A stretch of 64,000 bases of DNA, from positions 17,424,001 to 17,488,000 of the forward strand of contig OX485804.1 in assembly GCA_950295325.1 (NCBI GenBank), given 5' to 3'. A model generated the notes under the pieces. It ran no database searches and had not been told where the DNA came from. It saw only the letters and a list, made by a program, of their open reading frames with translations. This document shows, piece after piece, positions 1 through 11,042 of the stretch; position 1 is the first letter of the stretch, and every line of letters begins with the position of its first letter. The stretch comes from Polytrichum commune. Lineage: Eukaryota > Streptophyta > Polytrichopsida > Polytrichales > Polytrichaceae. A program made the position numbers and the translations under genes.

Positions 1-244
1 AATATTTGAGAATCATGAGAAGTATTTTTAATGTAGGACTACTGACGCATGCATAAAAAATTTATTCTAGAAAGATTGTGAGGCATCTTGCAAAAAAAAT
101 ATATAGTGAATTTTCATCATTGAAACAAAAAAAATTGAGGATACAAGATTATCATTTTTATCATATTGTATTTTTCTAATTATTTGGCAATCAATGTACT
201 TCAAGTATATTTTATATTTTATATTCTGTATATATTTTATTTCA

Positions 245-454
245 GAAATAAAGATATGTCATGAGGAGTATATGAAATTCATGGTGAATGCACATCAAAT
301 TTGTTATGAATCAAAGGTTTTTCAACGTTCATAACGTATTGTACAAGGATGTACTACTTATGCAACAAATCATCTAGAGTTGATAAAACTTATTAACAAC
401 AATAATATTGAAGTCAAAATACCTGCACAATCTTCAGCATATGATGAATATTAA
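245..454 (+). pseudogene. Broken small ORF, unknown family
   Basis: A single plus-strand reading frame runs for 70 codons to a natural TAA at 452-454 and is interrupted once, by TAA at 332-334. The product is rich in Asn, Ile, Lys and Glu, includes two His/Cys-containing stretches near its start, and ends in a Ser-Ala-Tyr-Asp-Glu-Tyr tail. I do not recognise the family. It has no visible introns and lies in the AT-rich block with another decayed coding region on the opposite strand, an arrangement typical of compact genomes rather than of plant nuclear genes. A chance ORF with one stop is the alternative. Confidence 0.3.
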
Positions 455-1222
455 AATTTTGCATTTTAAAAATAAGTAAATATCATTTATTATTTTTGTA
501 CATTTTTATTTTATTTTAGTTCAAATCAATTTGCATTTAGGATGTTCCATTCCGCATATTTGATGATTCTATAAAGACAACAAATATTATTTATAATTTC
601 TACTAAAAACTAAAATATCATTACAATTTATGTTATTATGATGATACAATATAATGATTGTCAAATTTTCTTCATTGTTGAGATCAAATTTGTTACGTAT
701 TCATCTATATGTTGAAATACTATATTCGGATAAATATCATTTTTTCCTTCCAATTTTTGTTATACGAATATCTGTTAAAACTAATGTAAGTATATTCAAT
801 AATTTAATGACTTTCTTTTACACTCATATTTAATTATAACAAGCACGTTATTTAATCGTTATAATATTTTTTTTTGAATGAATTGTAGGCATATTGATGC
901 TTAAAAAAATCTCTCCGTAAATCTTATGAACATAAATAACATTTGTTCTTTGAATAAGATAAATGAAATTCGTACCCATACTTTGAAACGAAAAATTATA
1001 CATTTTGACTTACAGCGGAATATAGGAGGAATAAGGGAAAATCAATAAATTATATTTACAATTTATAATATTTATCAAAATATGTTTTCAACGCAATTAC
1101 TTATAACAAAATCATTAAATGTTTTTACACTAAATATTTTTTATAAATAAAAATCTACCCCAAGAGGCCGCCTTCAACATCAATCCTGAAATAGACCGAT
1201 CTCTTACCTTAAGAAATTAATA

Positions 1223-2049
1223 TCATTCTACATGATCAAGAAAATCTTGGATCAAAAGTCTATCATCTCGTTTATCTAACTCTACGCCATCATACGTATA
1301 TTCCATCTCCGCCACGCTTTGCACCTTTTGCACATCTACAGCAGAAGTCATCGTTGTCCAGTCATGCGCCTCTCTAAGTTGATCTTTCATAAATTTTTTG
1401 CTCCAGCAAAAACATAGTGGCGTAAAGATCGCAAAATGTTTCATGATTAGTTTCAAAACCACCACCCAAAGTGCTTTCAATGCCCTTAAGCCTAAAGAGG
1501 TCTTGCTCGTTATATATTCGACGACCATCAACAACATTTTTTGTGAAAATCATCAACTTTATTCTCATCTCCTCAGTCATATCCCTCCACATCATCATCA
1601 AACTTTGTAATTAATGTAATTTGGTGTGTATCATGCATATACAACTAAACATATGATCCAACATCTACCTCTATATGACTGATATTAAGTCATAACACAA
1701 TTTCTGATATATTTTTATACGTATTATACGCTGATCAATAATATTCTTAAAATCTAGATAACCATATTCCTCATTATTGTACATCAAATGCACAATGCCC
1801 TCCTTGTACTTTTTATCACGACATTGCTCATCTATGAATTATATAATACTAAATTATCAGTCTGAAAACGAACATCATAATGAAAGACATTCTTCTGTAA
1901 AGGCACAAAATAACACCTCTCTACACGGTACCACTCTATAAACTTGTGTACATATTTATCCTTATATACATATCAACAATAATAGATCGTAAATTAATTG
2001 AAAAGCCATCATAAGGGCCGACTCCACTTATGAATTTTATTCGCACCAT
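1223..2049 (-). pseudogene. Frameshifted intronless coding remnant, unknown family
   Basis: On the minus strand, coding-like sequence continues from about 2049 to 1223 but passes through at least four reading frames: 2049-1936, about 1970-1830, about 1830-1680, 1601-1374, then to the stop at 1223. Each piece has protein-like composition (charged and aromatic residues, short motifs such as YNNEEYGYLDF and LGGGFETNHETF), and the end of one piece overlaps the start of the next, as expected for an old gene with small indels. No splice sites fit better than frameshifts. I cannot name the family. Its AT-rich codons differ from the GC-richer codons of the genes at 39-41 kb. It might be an old viral or microbial insertion; that is inference only. 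Confidence 0.4.
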
Positions 2050-2093
2050 CTTGCAAATTTTTTGAAATACAAATAACATTATATATATCAGAG

Positions 2094-2115
2094 TATATAT
2101 ATATATATATATATA
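2094..2115. repeat. (TA)n microsatellite
   Basis: An uninterrupted run of alternating T and A of 22 bases within the AT-rich block. Confidence 0.95.
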
Positions 2116-3760
2116 ATTTGATAAAATTTTAATTAAAATTTTAATCTATGAATATTAAATTTATATGACTAAAAATTAGTTATAGTAAAGAAATAATACA
2201 TTCACAAAATTTAGGAACATAATACATCCAAATTATTAAAATTTTAAAGTTCAAACAATGATAAAATCATAGGACTAATGTACATCTTTTTTTTCTATTT
2301 TGACTGGGCATATATAAATATTCGGCAAAGATGAAAAAATATATTTCAAACAAAAGTATTTTATTTTTTTATATTGTAATTTCTTTTTGTTTTTAAAATA
2401 ATCTATATACAAAAAAATTAGAACATTGTGAGTTTACCGAACAAGTGTGCATTACTAATATTAAATTTTAATTCAAAATAAATTCAAATTTTATGGATAT
2501 AAATATATTATTTTTAAAGTCATAAAATAAAACCAAAATAAAATATTTTTAATGACATTACATTCATGAACTGAATTATCTACAATGAAGTAATATGGTT
2601 ATCATTTAGATATAATTTTGATGGCTTTCAATTGGAAGATTGTAAATCATTGTATCATTTTATTTTATTTTGATGTTGTGACCCTACTTTTGATATTTTA
2701 TGATGAATATATATTATCAAATATATTGATATGAATAAAAAATATTAATGCAAATGGTACCAAATATAGTATTTATTGATATAGCTTTGTTTTAATTTCA
2801 CAGCAAATCTTCATGATATTTGAACACAAGGTGAATGAATATCCAGTTACATTATTTTTTCTTATAAAAAAAAACCAAAAATTTCATTATCGAATATCCA
2901 TATTTTGATAGTTTAAGCATCTTTTTTGTTTTGTTTAGAACCAGTCATTTGTTATTTTTAATCATAGTAACTAATCTCTTATAAATAAAAATAATTTTTT
3001 TCATTTATTGTCTATGTTTTAATTTCTTCATCCAATTTTTTTATAAATTTCATTAGTATATTTTGAAAGTGTTTTCTTTATTTGATTGGTCTTTAATCCA
3101 AACAATTAGTTATTTACAAATTCTGGGTTCTTATAAAAAATTTCTAGAGGTGGAATCCGGATCTTTCGACTGTGTTCCATTGAATTATATATATTTTTAT
3201 GTTCAAAAATATAATAGGCAATCTCTGCTATAGGTGGATATTTGTATAATTATTTTGATTAAAAATGAACAGAACAACCTCATTTGATAGAATATTTATA
3301 CAAATGTTTTATTCTATAAATTTTTGGTTCATATGCATACTTATAATACGTGTGGATAGAAAAAAAACAATATAGGAATGTTGAATATTCTTCTCCCGTA
3401 CAATTATCCTCTCAGTATTTTTCATATTTTGTCATCCTAAATCTTAATCATTTATAAAATTTGAAATTTGTTTCTACAAAATAAAACAAAGATGACTAAA
3501 AATAAATTGGCAAGGCCTTGCCTTGTTTTTTTACCATTGGAAATATATAAATTTAATAGAGGTTGATATTGGATATTATATTTAAATTCTTTAAACCTCC
3601 CTCATGATTGCAAATCTAAAAACAAATCTAATACCAAATAAAAACAAGTTAGTATTTACAACAAAATACTAACTTTGTATAGTTTCATATGTGAAAAAGA
3701 ATATATATATTATTTTTAATTTATGATATAACATGTTATATTTAACAACATACTACCCTA

Positions 3761-4382
3761 AACTTGACAGTTTCTTATAGTTAGTTGTGACGGAGTTAGA
3801 TTTGCAGTTCGTCATGTGTTAAATTTGATGGAGGATTGCGATAATCTAATAACCCTCGAAATGGCGGTATATTATGAATTTAAATCACTCTGGAAATATC
3901 ATCAAATCCTTACCAAAAAATGCAAAGAATATAATATAAGAAAGCAATGTTTTGTTCTAATACCTCTTGTAAAATTCAGAGTAGACAAGTATAAGGATGA
4001 GAGGTGCTTGTATAAGTATAAGTATAGATGCTTGAATCTTTAAACCTTAATCGAGAGAGATGTATAGATGGTGAACATTTGTCTCATCATTTATGGCCAT
4101 TGAATATACATTGAAGATGTGAGGTTCATATCTTGATTTTGTCAAAAATGTAAGGCTCTTATACCTTTGCGCCCTTAGAATATTTTTAAATGAAAGTACA
4201 TATGTCATAGAATGCTCAATCTTTATCTAAATCAAAGGGGACAACATTAATTCTTGATTCATATATTACTTGTACATAATCTAATATGGGTTTTGATGCC
4301 AACTCGTGTAGAGTCTATTTTTTTCCAAGCCATAAAAGTTAGGCATTTTAGAAAGGTGTAATAGACTAATTGGGAAATGTAT
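3761..4382. other. Intergenic, one unsupported ORF
   Basis: Composition becomes more balanced here. A plus-strand ORF at 3816-4043 (75 codons, Lys/Tyr/Cys-rich) has no recognisable motif or splice signal, so I do not call it a gene. Nothing else is seen. Confidence 0.5.
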
Positions 4383-4867
4383 TGTTGAGGATGGGAAAAA
4401 ATCACAGGGATGAATGTCTAAGACTAAGGAACGTGGATGAATGGGAAGTCACTGAATGAGAACTTGGATGACTATTATCTATATGAAAGAAAGTAGAATT
4501 CATCTACACTTATAGATAAGGAGACTTTAATTTATGTATAGAAAGACTTGATACTTCTAGAAGTATCTCATGGATACTCTATATATATAGGGCTCAGGGG
4601 GAGGAGAACACATGTTATGTTTCGTGTGTGTCTCCAGGTTGGGAGATAAGCCTTTAGTCAATAAAGGCTTGTTTATTGTTTATGAACTGTTTAGTGAGGT
4701 ATGTTACAAAGGGTCCCCTTTACCATAAAGTAGGATGAAAGTTTGAGAGTCATCCATGAGTACTCATCAACGGCGGTACGAGTGTTGTGGTTAGTTCACC
4801 TTAGGTCCCTAGGCCATGTGGATACCCTCCTCCTGGGCTCAAACCGTATATTGGAACTCACAAGAAC
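4383..4867 (+). mobile_element. LTR-like sequence (possible solo LTR)
   Basis: The segment opens with TGTTGAGGATGGG, a common start for plant Copia LTRs. It carries a TATA-like run followed by GGGCTCAGG near 4579-4600 and a polyadenylation-like AATAAAGGCTTG near 4660. That order (TG start, promoter, poly-A signal) fits an LTR. I could not fix the 3' boundary, find a matching 5-bp target duplication or see an adjacent primer-binding site. The Tigger element starting at 4870 may have inserted into its 3' end. An ordinary transcribed sequence is an alternative. Confidence 0.3.
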
Positions 4868-4869
4868 TA

Positions 4870-5509
4870 CAGTAATTTCCCACTTAAGTACACACTCGTT
4901 TAAGTACGCATCCTGGTTAAGTACGCAAATTTTTTGACCAAAATTAGGGTTCACATTTTATTGTTTGAAGATGTCATGCAAAGTCATTTTGCCACAAATG
5001 CATGAAATTTTTACAATGGAAATTCAATGTCAATTTGTTGATGTATGAAACGTCTCAAACAATCGCCGCAGTTCATCGTACGTCTGCTCAACTTCTGTTT
5101 GAACATTGGAGCCAAGCAATTGGTCGTCGATGTCGAGGACAGTGTTGTGTAGAGCTTCAAAGCCTTTGAAGTCAGTAGCACTTTCAAATTCAACAAATGT
5201 CTTGATAGGTTGGATTTCGTTGGAGTCTGTTCTCCCAATTGTCCCAAACCTTCCGGATGGCACCTTCATTGATTTCATACTCCCGGCCCCCCAGTGCCCG
5301 CTTGCTTGGCGCGTTCGGTTTCCTCAACTTTGCAATGATTCACATCGTTGGGCTTCGGTCAAGTGGGTTGCCTCAGGTTTCATCTGTTTCCCATTGCAAT
5401 TCATCAAAACAGAGGGTCTAGAAAGCGATATGAGTAAAGTACGCACCTACCAACTAAGTGCGCACCAACAGCTCTGGTTCAAAGTGTGTACTTAAGCAGG
5501 AGATTACTG
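4870..5509. mobile_element. Non-autonomous pogo/Tigger-type DNA transposon
   Basis: The ends are inverted repeats of about 27 bp beginning CAGTAAT(T/C)TCC and running through CTTAAGTACACACT, with three mismatches between the two ends. They are flanked by TA at 4868-4869 and 5510-5511. A CAGT start plus TA duplication is diagnostic of the pogo/Tigger branch of Tc1/mariner. Subterminal copies of (T)AAGTACGCA near 4902, 4920 and 5437, with a variant near 5455, resemble transposase-binding repeats. The interior keeps a minus-strand ORF remnant at 5278-5030. The length of 640 bp is too short for a full transposase, so it depended on an autonomous relative. Confidence 0.82.
5030..5278 (-). pseudogene. 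Possible Tigger transposase C-terminal remnant
   Basis: This 82-codon minus-strand frame lies inside the Tigger-type element. It reads as acidic, helical, protein-like sequence (for example EQTYDELRRLFETFHTST near its end) and closes shortly before the element's left inverted repeat, where a transposase C-terminus would lie. The overlapping frame at 5247-5011 looks like a shadow. No DDE catalytic residues remain in so short a piece. Assignment rests on position inside the element rather than on a diagnostic motif. Confidence 0.35.
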
Positions 5510-5511
5510 TA

Positions 5512-6532
5512 CTCGACACCAATGCTACAAGGCGATAATTTGTTGGACAAGGACTGCATGTAGCTCAACAATACCATTGGTGAACAGGATATGTTATAAA
5601 GTTCTTGTGTGCTATCTCAGAGCGACAGAATCAGTTCACATCAATGCAGAGCCAGAGGTCAAAATTACTCAGTTCTAACCTCCAAACATTGAATTGCAAT
5701 CTCTATTTGTGGTTTGTGTCATTCTGGCCTTCCGAATAGTTCATGTCCCCGGTTCCATGAAGTACTCAAGAGGATATTATGACAGGTATTTCACGTCATG
5801 ACCTGCTCTAAGGTGATCTCTGCCCGCTCTGGGCACGCTGAAATCGACAGAGTGTTTCAGTTTTTCTTTTCTTTTCTTTTCTTTACTCAATTATTTTGAC
5901 TGCAAATGACCTCCCATCTACAACACCCACACAGCGTCGAAGCCGTGTTTCTGGAAGGGCCAGCATAGCGGATGCTAAGAAAGTGGAGTACGGTGTAGGT
6001 GAGGAGCACCCTCTGTACTAAATTAGCTGGCACAAGTCAGGACACATTTGGTGCTGGTGGGAAGTTGGTGCGGGATGCATGCCAACTTGATCTCCTCTAC
6101 AAATGCCGCGACTTACATGGATCCTCACATTCATTACCCGAATCAAATCTAGGCAGCATAGATATCCCCGGCTTTGGCATGAATCCTTGCACCTCAGGGA
6201 TTTCATTGTGAAAATTTCTCTCTTTGCTGTCGCTCTTCCACCTGTAATCCTCCCTGGTGTGCAATCATTTGCAAGACCACCTTAAGCTGCCCCAAATGTG
6301 TTACTTAACTAGGGAGTAAACAGAACCTACATTGCAAGCCACCAAGTGCTGAGATTCTTCATTTGCAGAACTTCCTGCTTGATTGTGGTCAAGAATATCT
6401 GTCAATAAGGTTACGTTTCTGAAATAATTACCAGTCGGGAAATTTCAATTCCTGGTCTCAAAATCCAACAATTGAAGCATAACTTCTGCATTCAAAAAGA
6501 CAGGTCTGGCCAGTTTCTGCGCAGCAGCCATC
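5512..6532. other. Intergenic, upstream of the S-protein gene
   Basis: GC-richer than the preceding DNA. It holds a CTTTT-rich tract near 5866-5884 and several short ORFs on both strands at 5.99-6.29 kb with no motif and no agreement between frames. It probably includes the promoter of the S-protein gene, but I see no convincing TATA box at a fixed distance. Confidence 0.5.
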
Positions 6533-7006
6533 ATGACTACGAGATGCCTGCTCAGGATTGTCTCATTTGTGGTGTTCTCTATCTCAATGGCGGTAGGACG
6601 ACCTGTTTGGGATCGTGTGGGCCTGGTGAACATCTGGAACAATGTGGGAGAGCCCATCACAGTCCACTGCAAAGATCAGTTTACAGACCTAATGCCGCAA
6701 CGGATTGCCCATGGCGAGGATTACATCATCAAAGTGCAGCCCAATCGGGAGGAAACCACACTGTACACATGCTCTTTTCTATGGGGCCTCAACAGGTCGC
6801 AAGAATTTCCTGTGTGGGCAGGGACCAGCCACCACAACCCTTCCATCTGCGGAGCTGTGGGTTCCAGGAAGTGTTTGTATGAGGTTAGCCAGCAGGGCAT
6901 CTTTGTGGCCAATTCAAGCATGTCAGTGGGCCAACCGGAGGGTGGCTCCACATGGCAACTATTTAGAGAATGGAGACACACTGCAATGAGCCCAGATTCT
7001 TCATAA
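6533..7006 (+). CDS. Secreted S-protein homologue (self-incompatibility S1 family)
   Basis: The 157-residue product starts with a hydrophobic signal peptide (about residues 1-22, ending near Ala-Val-Gly-Arg) and continues as a small secreted beta-sandwich protein of the plant self-incompatibility S1/SPH family. Supporting motifs are NIWNN followed by ITVHCKD (residues about 34-48), TLYTCSFLWG, FPVWAG, and a C-terminal pair ICGAVGSRKC leading into YEVSQQG. The four family cysteines are all present (VHC, YTC, IC, KC). In poppy, S1 proteins are stigma-expressed self-incompatibility determinants; most homologues have unknown, ligand-like roles in the apoplast. As usual for the family, it is intronless. 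The tail after the last conserved segment, about 30 residues, is longer than typical and unrecognised. The start is the first Met giving a proper signal peptide. Confidence 0.82.
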   Translation: MTTRCLLRIVSFVVFSISMAVGRPVWDRVGLVNIWNNVGEPITVHCKDQFTDLMPQRIAHGEDYIIKVQPNREETTLYTCSFLWGLNRSQEFPVWAGTSHHNPSICGAVGSRKCLYEVSQQGIFVANSSMSVGQPEGGSTWQLFREWRHTAMSPDSS

Positions 7007-10000
7007 TCCTGTATGGTCTGTAATTCCACATGTCCTACATTGGTGAGGTGGCTCCCAGCTACCATATTTTGACATCCTGAAAAAGAGACACTCACACGCT
7101 TAATACATTCATTAGATTCAAAGACTGTCACAAGTTGGTTTTATCAGCGGAACTTAAATCTGTCCCCCAAATTGACTCGAGTCAAATTGACCCAAAGTTG
7201 ATGTATTTACACTTTACGTCTATACATTCGAGGAGCACATTATTCATGTGTTTTCATGAAGTTGAGTGCTATTTAACTGCTCATGACATGGGAATAATAT
7301 ACCAACTTCATAAGCAATAGGAAGTTAACTGCAAGTTTCCTGAATTCCAATTGTAAACCTCACGTCAACTACAGAATTTGTAAGATGAATGATGTTACTG
7401 AGTCCTGGTTTTGCAATTCTATGGTACCTTAAAATTCTCGGAATGCTGCTGAGGCATAAGAACAGGAACCAACCTTTCGCTTTTGAAGCAAAATGGCTGA
7501 CGATTTATTCACCTTGTTATCATTCCAAACAGAACAGGAGACAGCACATATTCCAATACTAATTTATAGATAACAATTTGGCATTTTTTGCAAGCTTCTC
7601 CTGACAGCCAAAAGTACTGAAGAATGGCCTCCACTTCCACACTTTTAAAGAACTTGGAACATATCTAGGACATGAACAAATTGTATTGCACCTTACGATG
7701 GACCTGCCGAGTTTTTGTTGCACTTTCCTTTCCCATGCTGCTAAACAGCCACACCAGAAGGAAAAGTCCAACGCAAACAAAGTAGGTCATTAGAAGTGGT
7801 CTATTAGTGTGTCAACTACTTGATGTCGAAAGAACCCTTATGAGGAGAACTACATTTCTATATAACAGTCCCCTTCACTTTGATATTCCTTTGTTGGGCC
7901 CCTGGTAAGAGGCATTCCAAAAAAATGGGTATGCCGGTAGGTATACCCAGCGCACGGTATTCTCTAGTAAAAGGCGAAAGAATAGTTCGCTATGTGCTGA
8001 GCACCCGGCTTTGTATCCTCAATTTTCAAGCCTCGGCACTATATTCTGTATCGGAATTTAGACTCTTCCTGACGCTATGGTGTATGTGGTTGTTCCTCCG
8101 AAGGTCGATGACGACTATCCAAAAAATGGTGGCCAAGCTAGTGAATTTGATATCTTTGAAACTGATACTCAATTGAAATAGGACTTTCGGTTTATAGTGT
8201 GTTACCCAGAATGATCTCCAGGACATACAAAGCCTTATAAGATTCTTCTTTCTGTTCCTTCTCTGGCAACACGACTATTTGAATACTTCGTCTATCGGCC
8301 GGTTCACTCTAAAATACTCTGCATATCATCCCTGTTTAACATGTGCAGTCGGGTGAATCAAAGTAGTGACCTTCACATTTTCTATTCACACTAATGTAGG
8401 GACCATACATTTTGTTTACCTACACACACTGAATTGGAAATAAACTTTTGGGTGCGAATTCAAAAATAGTGTTTTGCAAAATCAAAGCAGAGTCGCACTC
8501 ATTCTAGATTTCTAAGAGAGTGGGAGAGACGAGGTTGTACGTCTCTGGGTTGTGGAATCCTGTTAGTGCAATCTCTGCCATTAATTTTTGTAAGTTGATG
8601 ACAATTCACTCTCACCTACACTTTTCTCAACTTTTTCCTTGAGGTTGAGTTACAAGGCAATCTCAACTGCCTATGCGATAGTCATTGCTCTCTTGGATGG
8701 CATGAGACCAGGCTTTGATATCAACAACAATCTATGAATTCCCCGGGAAGCTGCAATTTGGAATGAAGAATTCGAAAGAAGGGGAAAGCATTTACCTTTT
8801 CACAGTTTGTGTGTGTCTTTCTCCCGCAGGTGCCATGCTAATGTTGAAATCCTGGATCATTACATTCGCACTGACATCATGATTAATCTGCACACGAGTT
8901 CATGCCTCACTTAGCTCCCACTAACAGTGCGAGTTCACTACATTGACTAGACTTCACATGTAACTTATCAATGCTTCCTACTTATAACTTCCCAAATCTG
9001 AGTAATGACATCCACATTGCTAGGTGTTGTTGGTTTTGATTCACAGTTGGATGCGGATCATTGATAAGCGTGTAGAATCTCCAGGGGAAAGCCACAGTGG
9101 TAGAGAGTGTGACGAACTTAATTTACTCCTATTAATCATCACAACTCACTGAATCTGAAGTTGCTAATGGAATAATTGTATTTGATTCTAACAGTCAACA
9201 ATTGTCAACATCAACAGTGCTTGTGGCTTAATCTAAACTTAGAAATGGGCTCATGATTATGAACATGATTATGAATGAGGTTGGTATAGACACAGTTTCT
9301 TAGGACCGATGTTAAACTCAGGATTGCTCCCCAGTTGCATATTACATGGAAGCCTCACAAAATTGGGACAAAATTTCACACCGATTGCACAACGACATTG
9401 ATCTGTCCAGACCATTTCAGTTATAAGCTTGATGATTCAAAAAGTTACAACCAGAATCACATGAACACTTCAATGCTGAATTTGTTTAGATTGTTGAATG
9501 ATTGATTTCATGGTATTCTATATTACTTAAAAAATTTAAATCCATAATTCTCCAAAGTCCTTAAAGGGTCTAATAAACTATAAACCTTGTGCATTGGGTT
9601 GAAGTTATTCTAAGACAAAGAATAATGAATACCTAATTCAAAAGCCGGTGGGGATGATGATATCATGAGTAATTGCATTTTTCCCTTAATTCCTCATAGA
9701 ATATCAACAATTATTCATCTATTCTTCAAAGAGACAAAGTTAGCCTCTGGGATTGGTGTGAATGAGGGATACTTCACCTTGATCATAGGTGCGAGCCATA
9801 TGTAAACCAAGGATGAGTTTTATTGAGTAGGGCTATGAGACAAGTGCTACTACCTCCTATTGGAGGTGGTCCCTATTAGAAACATCCATTCTACATAACT
9901 GAAATGCAAGGTACTACACATTCACTAGTCTAATAGACGGCTTCTACACTAACTTACCTTGACATATGCAACTCACATGCAAAATCCAAGGCAACCAAAA

Positions 10001-10102
10001 CCAAGACTCTAAGCACTACCCGGTCAACCTCAAGTTGGACTCCAACAACCTAGTTAAAAAAAACACCAACACACTCCCCAAAATTCACATACTTCCTACC
10101 AC
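7007..10102. other. Long intergenic stretch
   Basis: No gene can be supported. Minor observations: a plus-strand frame near 8078-8179 reads as acidic protein-like sequence (VDDDYPKNGG) but is short and lacks splice context; the DNA around 8.5-9.5 kb has near-balanced composition and may be old transposon or pseudogene material. From about 9960 the plus strand becomes strikingly C- and A-rich, like the retroelement fragment at 19.2 kb. Confidence 0.5.
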
Positions 10103-10381
10103 ATGAAAACATACAAAAATTGCTCACTATGTTCCAAAAATCCACCAACCCAGAATATACTCACTCACACAAACGTTGCAAAACTACATTTATCACCCAA
10201 CGGTTGGGAAGAAATCCAAGATAAATTCCAAGACATCGTCAATACACTAAGTCAATGCATAGAAGAAATGTGCATCAACATTTGCATCCCCCTTCCCTAT
10301 CCCACTGAGGACACCAACAAGGCAATTTTCACCCTTGTGAACAACAAAAAACTTGAAAAACCAACTCAAAGTATACCATAG
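10103..10381 (+). pseudogene. Possible N-terminal fragment of an RLE-type non-LTR retroelement
   Basis: A 92-codon frame with a C-x2-C ... H-x6-H arrangement near residues 7-30 (CSLC, then LTHTNVAKLH), resembling a C2H2 zinc finger, followed by GWEEIQDKFQDIV and a proline/threonine-rich segment. Restriction-like-endonuclease retroelements (R2 and relatives) carry N-terminal zinc fingers. The strong C-over-G bias of the plus strand matches the retroelement C-terminal fragment at 19.2-19.8 kb, which is also biased to C. The two pieces are about 9 kb apart and are probably different copies. The family call is inference from composition and the finger-like spacing. Confidence 0.3.
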
Positions 10382-10679
10382 CATAAGAAAAACAATATGA
10401 GCAATCTCCACTCAACCATGCTCAACTAGGGACATCCAATAACTCCAAGCCCTTACTAACATAACTATCTCACCCACCCCCATTAGTAATACAACAACTC
10501 AAAAATGGACACAAGAATTAGCCAACCTAGGGAGAATAGTTTCGGCATTTGACCATTTTTCCTATATACTTGACCATGCTTGCTCCCTGACCACTGAGGT
10601 ACGATCTTATTATATGTTGTTCTTGAACACCAAGAATTATCCTAGATTAATTAGGAGTTAACCAACAAGCCTTTCTAAG

Positions 10680-11042
10680 CTGATTATCCCAATTAGTGAG
10701 GGAGGGTTAATAGTGAGGTTGGGAAATTAGTGGAGGTGATACTAAGTTTCTTTATGGTATGATATTAGTGCCATCATAAGATCTAGGACGCATTGTTCAT
10801 CGCCGTACTATTCACCACCATTGTTCATCTTGGCATTATTCACTTTTGCATGTTATGTATTTATTTGACTCTACAAAAACCTTAGAACACGCACTATTAT
10901 TCTTGACATGTATGGAAAATGAGCATGTGTTCATGAAGTTAGTATCACTCAGTAAAAAGTTTAGCCCTCACTAATTTTGAGACTTGACAAAATATTGGGT
11001 GTCTCAGAAATTAGTACCACACGCACTAATTGGGATAATCAG
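10680..11042. mobile_element. Inverted-repeat element with perfect 19-bp arms
   Basis: The sequence CTGATTATCCCAATTAGTG at 10680-10698 reappears exactly in reverse complement at 11024-11042. Chance is an unlikely explanation for a perfect 19-bp inverted pair 325 bp apart. The interior has no ORF of note. I could not find an unambiguous target duplication (flanks TCTAAG and TGTAGT), so the superfamily is open; the true ends may lie slightly outside the perfect arms. Confidence 0.5.

Larger units (their letters stand above)
1..3760. other. Very AT-rich block with decayed coding remnants
   Basis: This stretch is visibly far richer in A and T than the DNA after about 3.76 kb, with long A or T runs throughout. 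No intact gene is present. Two places keep clear coding character without introns: one on the plus strand near 245-454 and one on the minus strand near 2049-1223 (listed separately). Shorter open pieces on the minus strand near 1010-870 and 760-680 could belong to the same decayed material. Between about 2.1 and 3.7 kb I see only AT-rich sequence and a TA microsatellite. The composition and intronless remnants suggest an insertion of foreign origin, but no family is recognised. Confidence 0.5.

Noticed and set aside
6721-7131. A 136-codon minus-strand ORF across the S-protein gene
   Set aside because: It is antisense to a gene with complete family signature and signal peptide.
8078-8179. Short acidic plus-strand frame as an exon
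   Set aside because: Only about 34 codons, no splice context and no neighbouring coding sequence.
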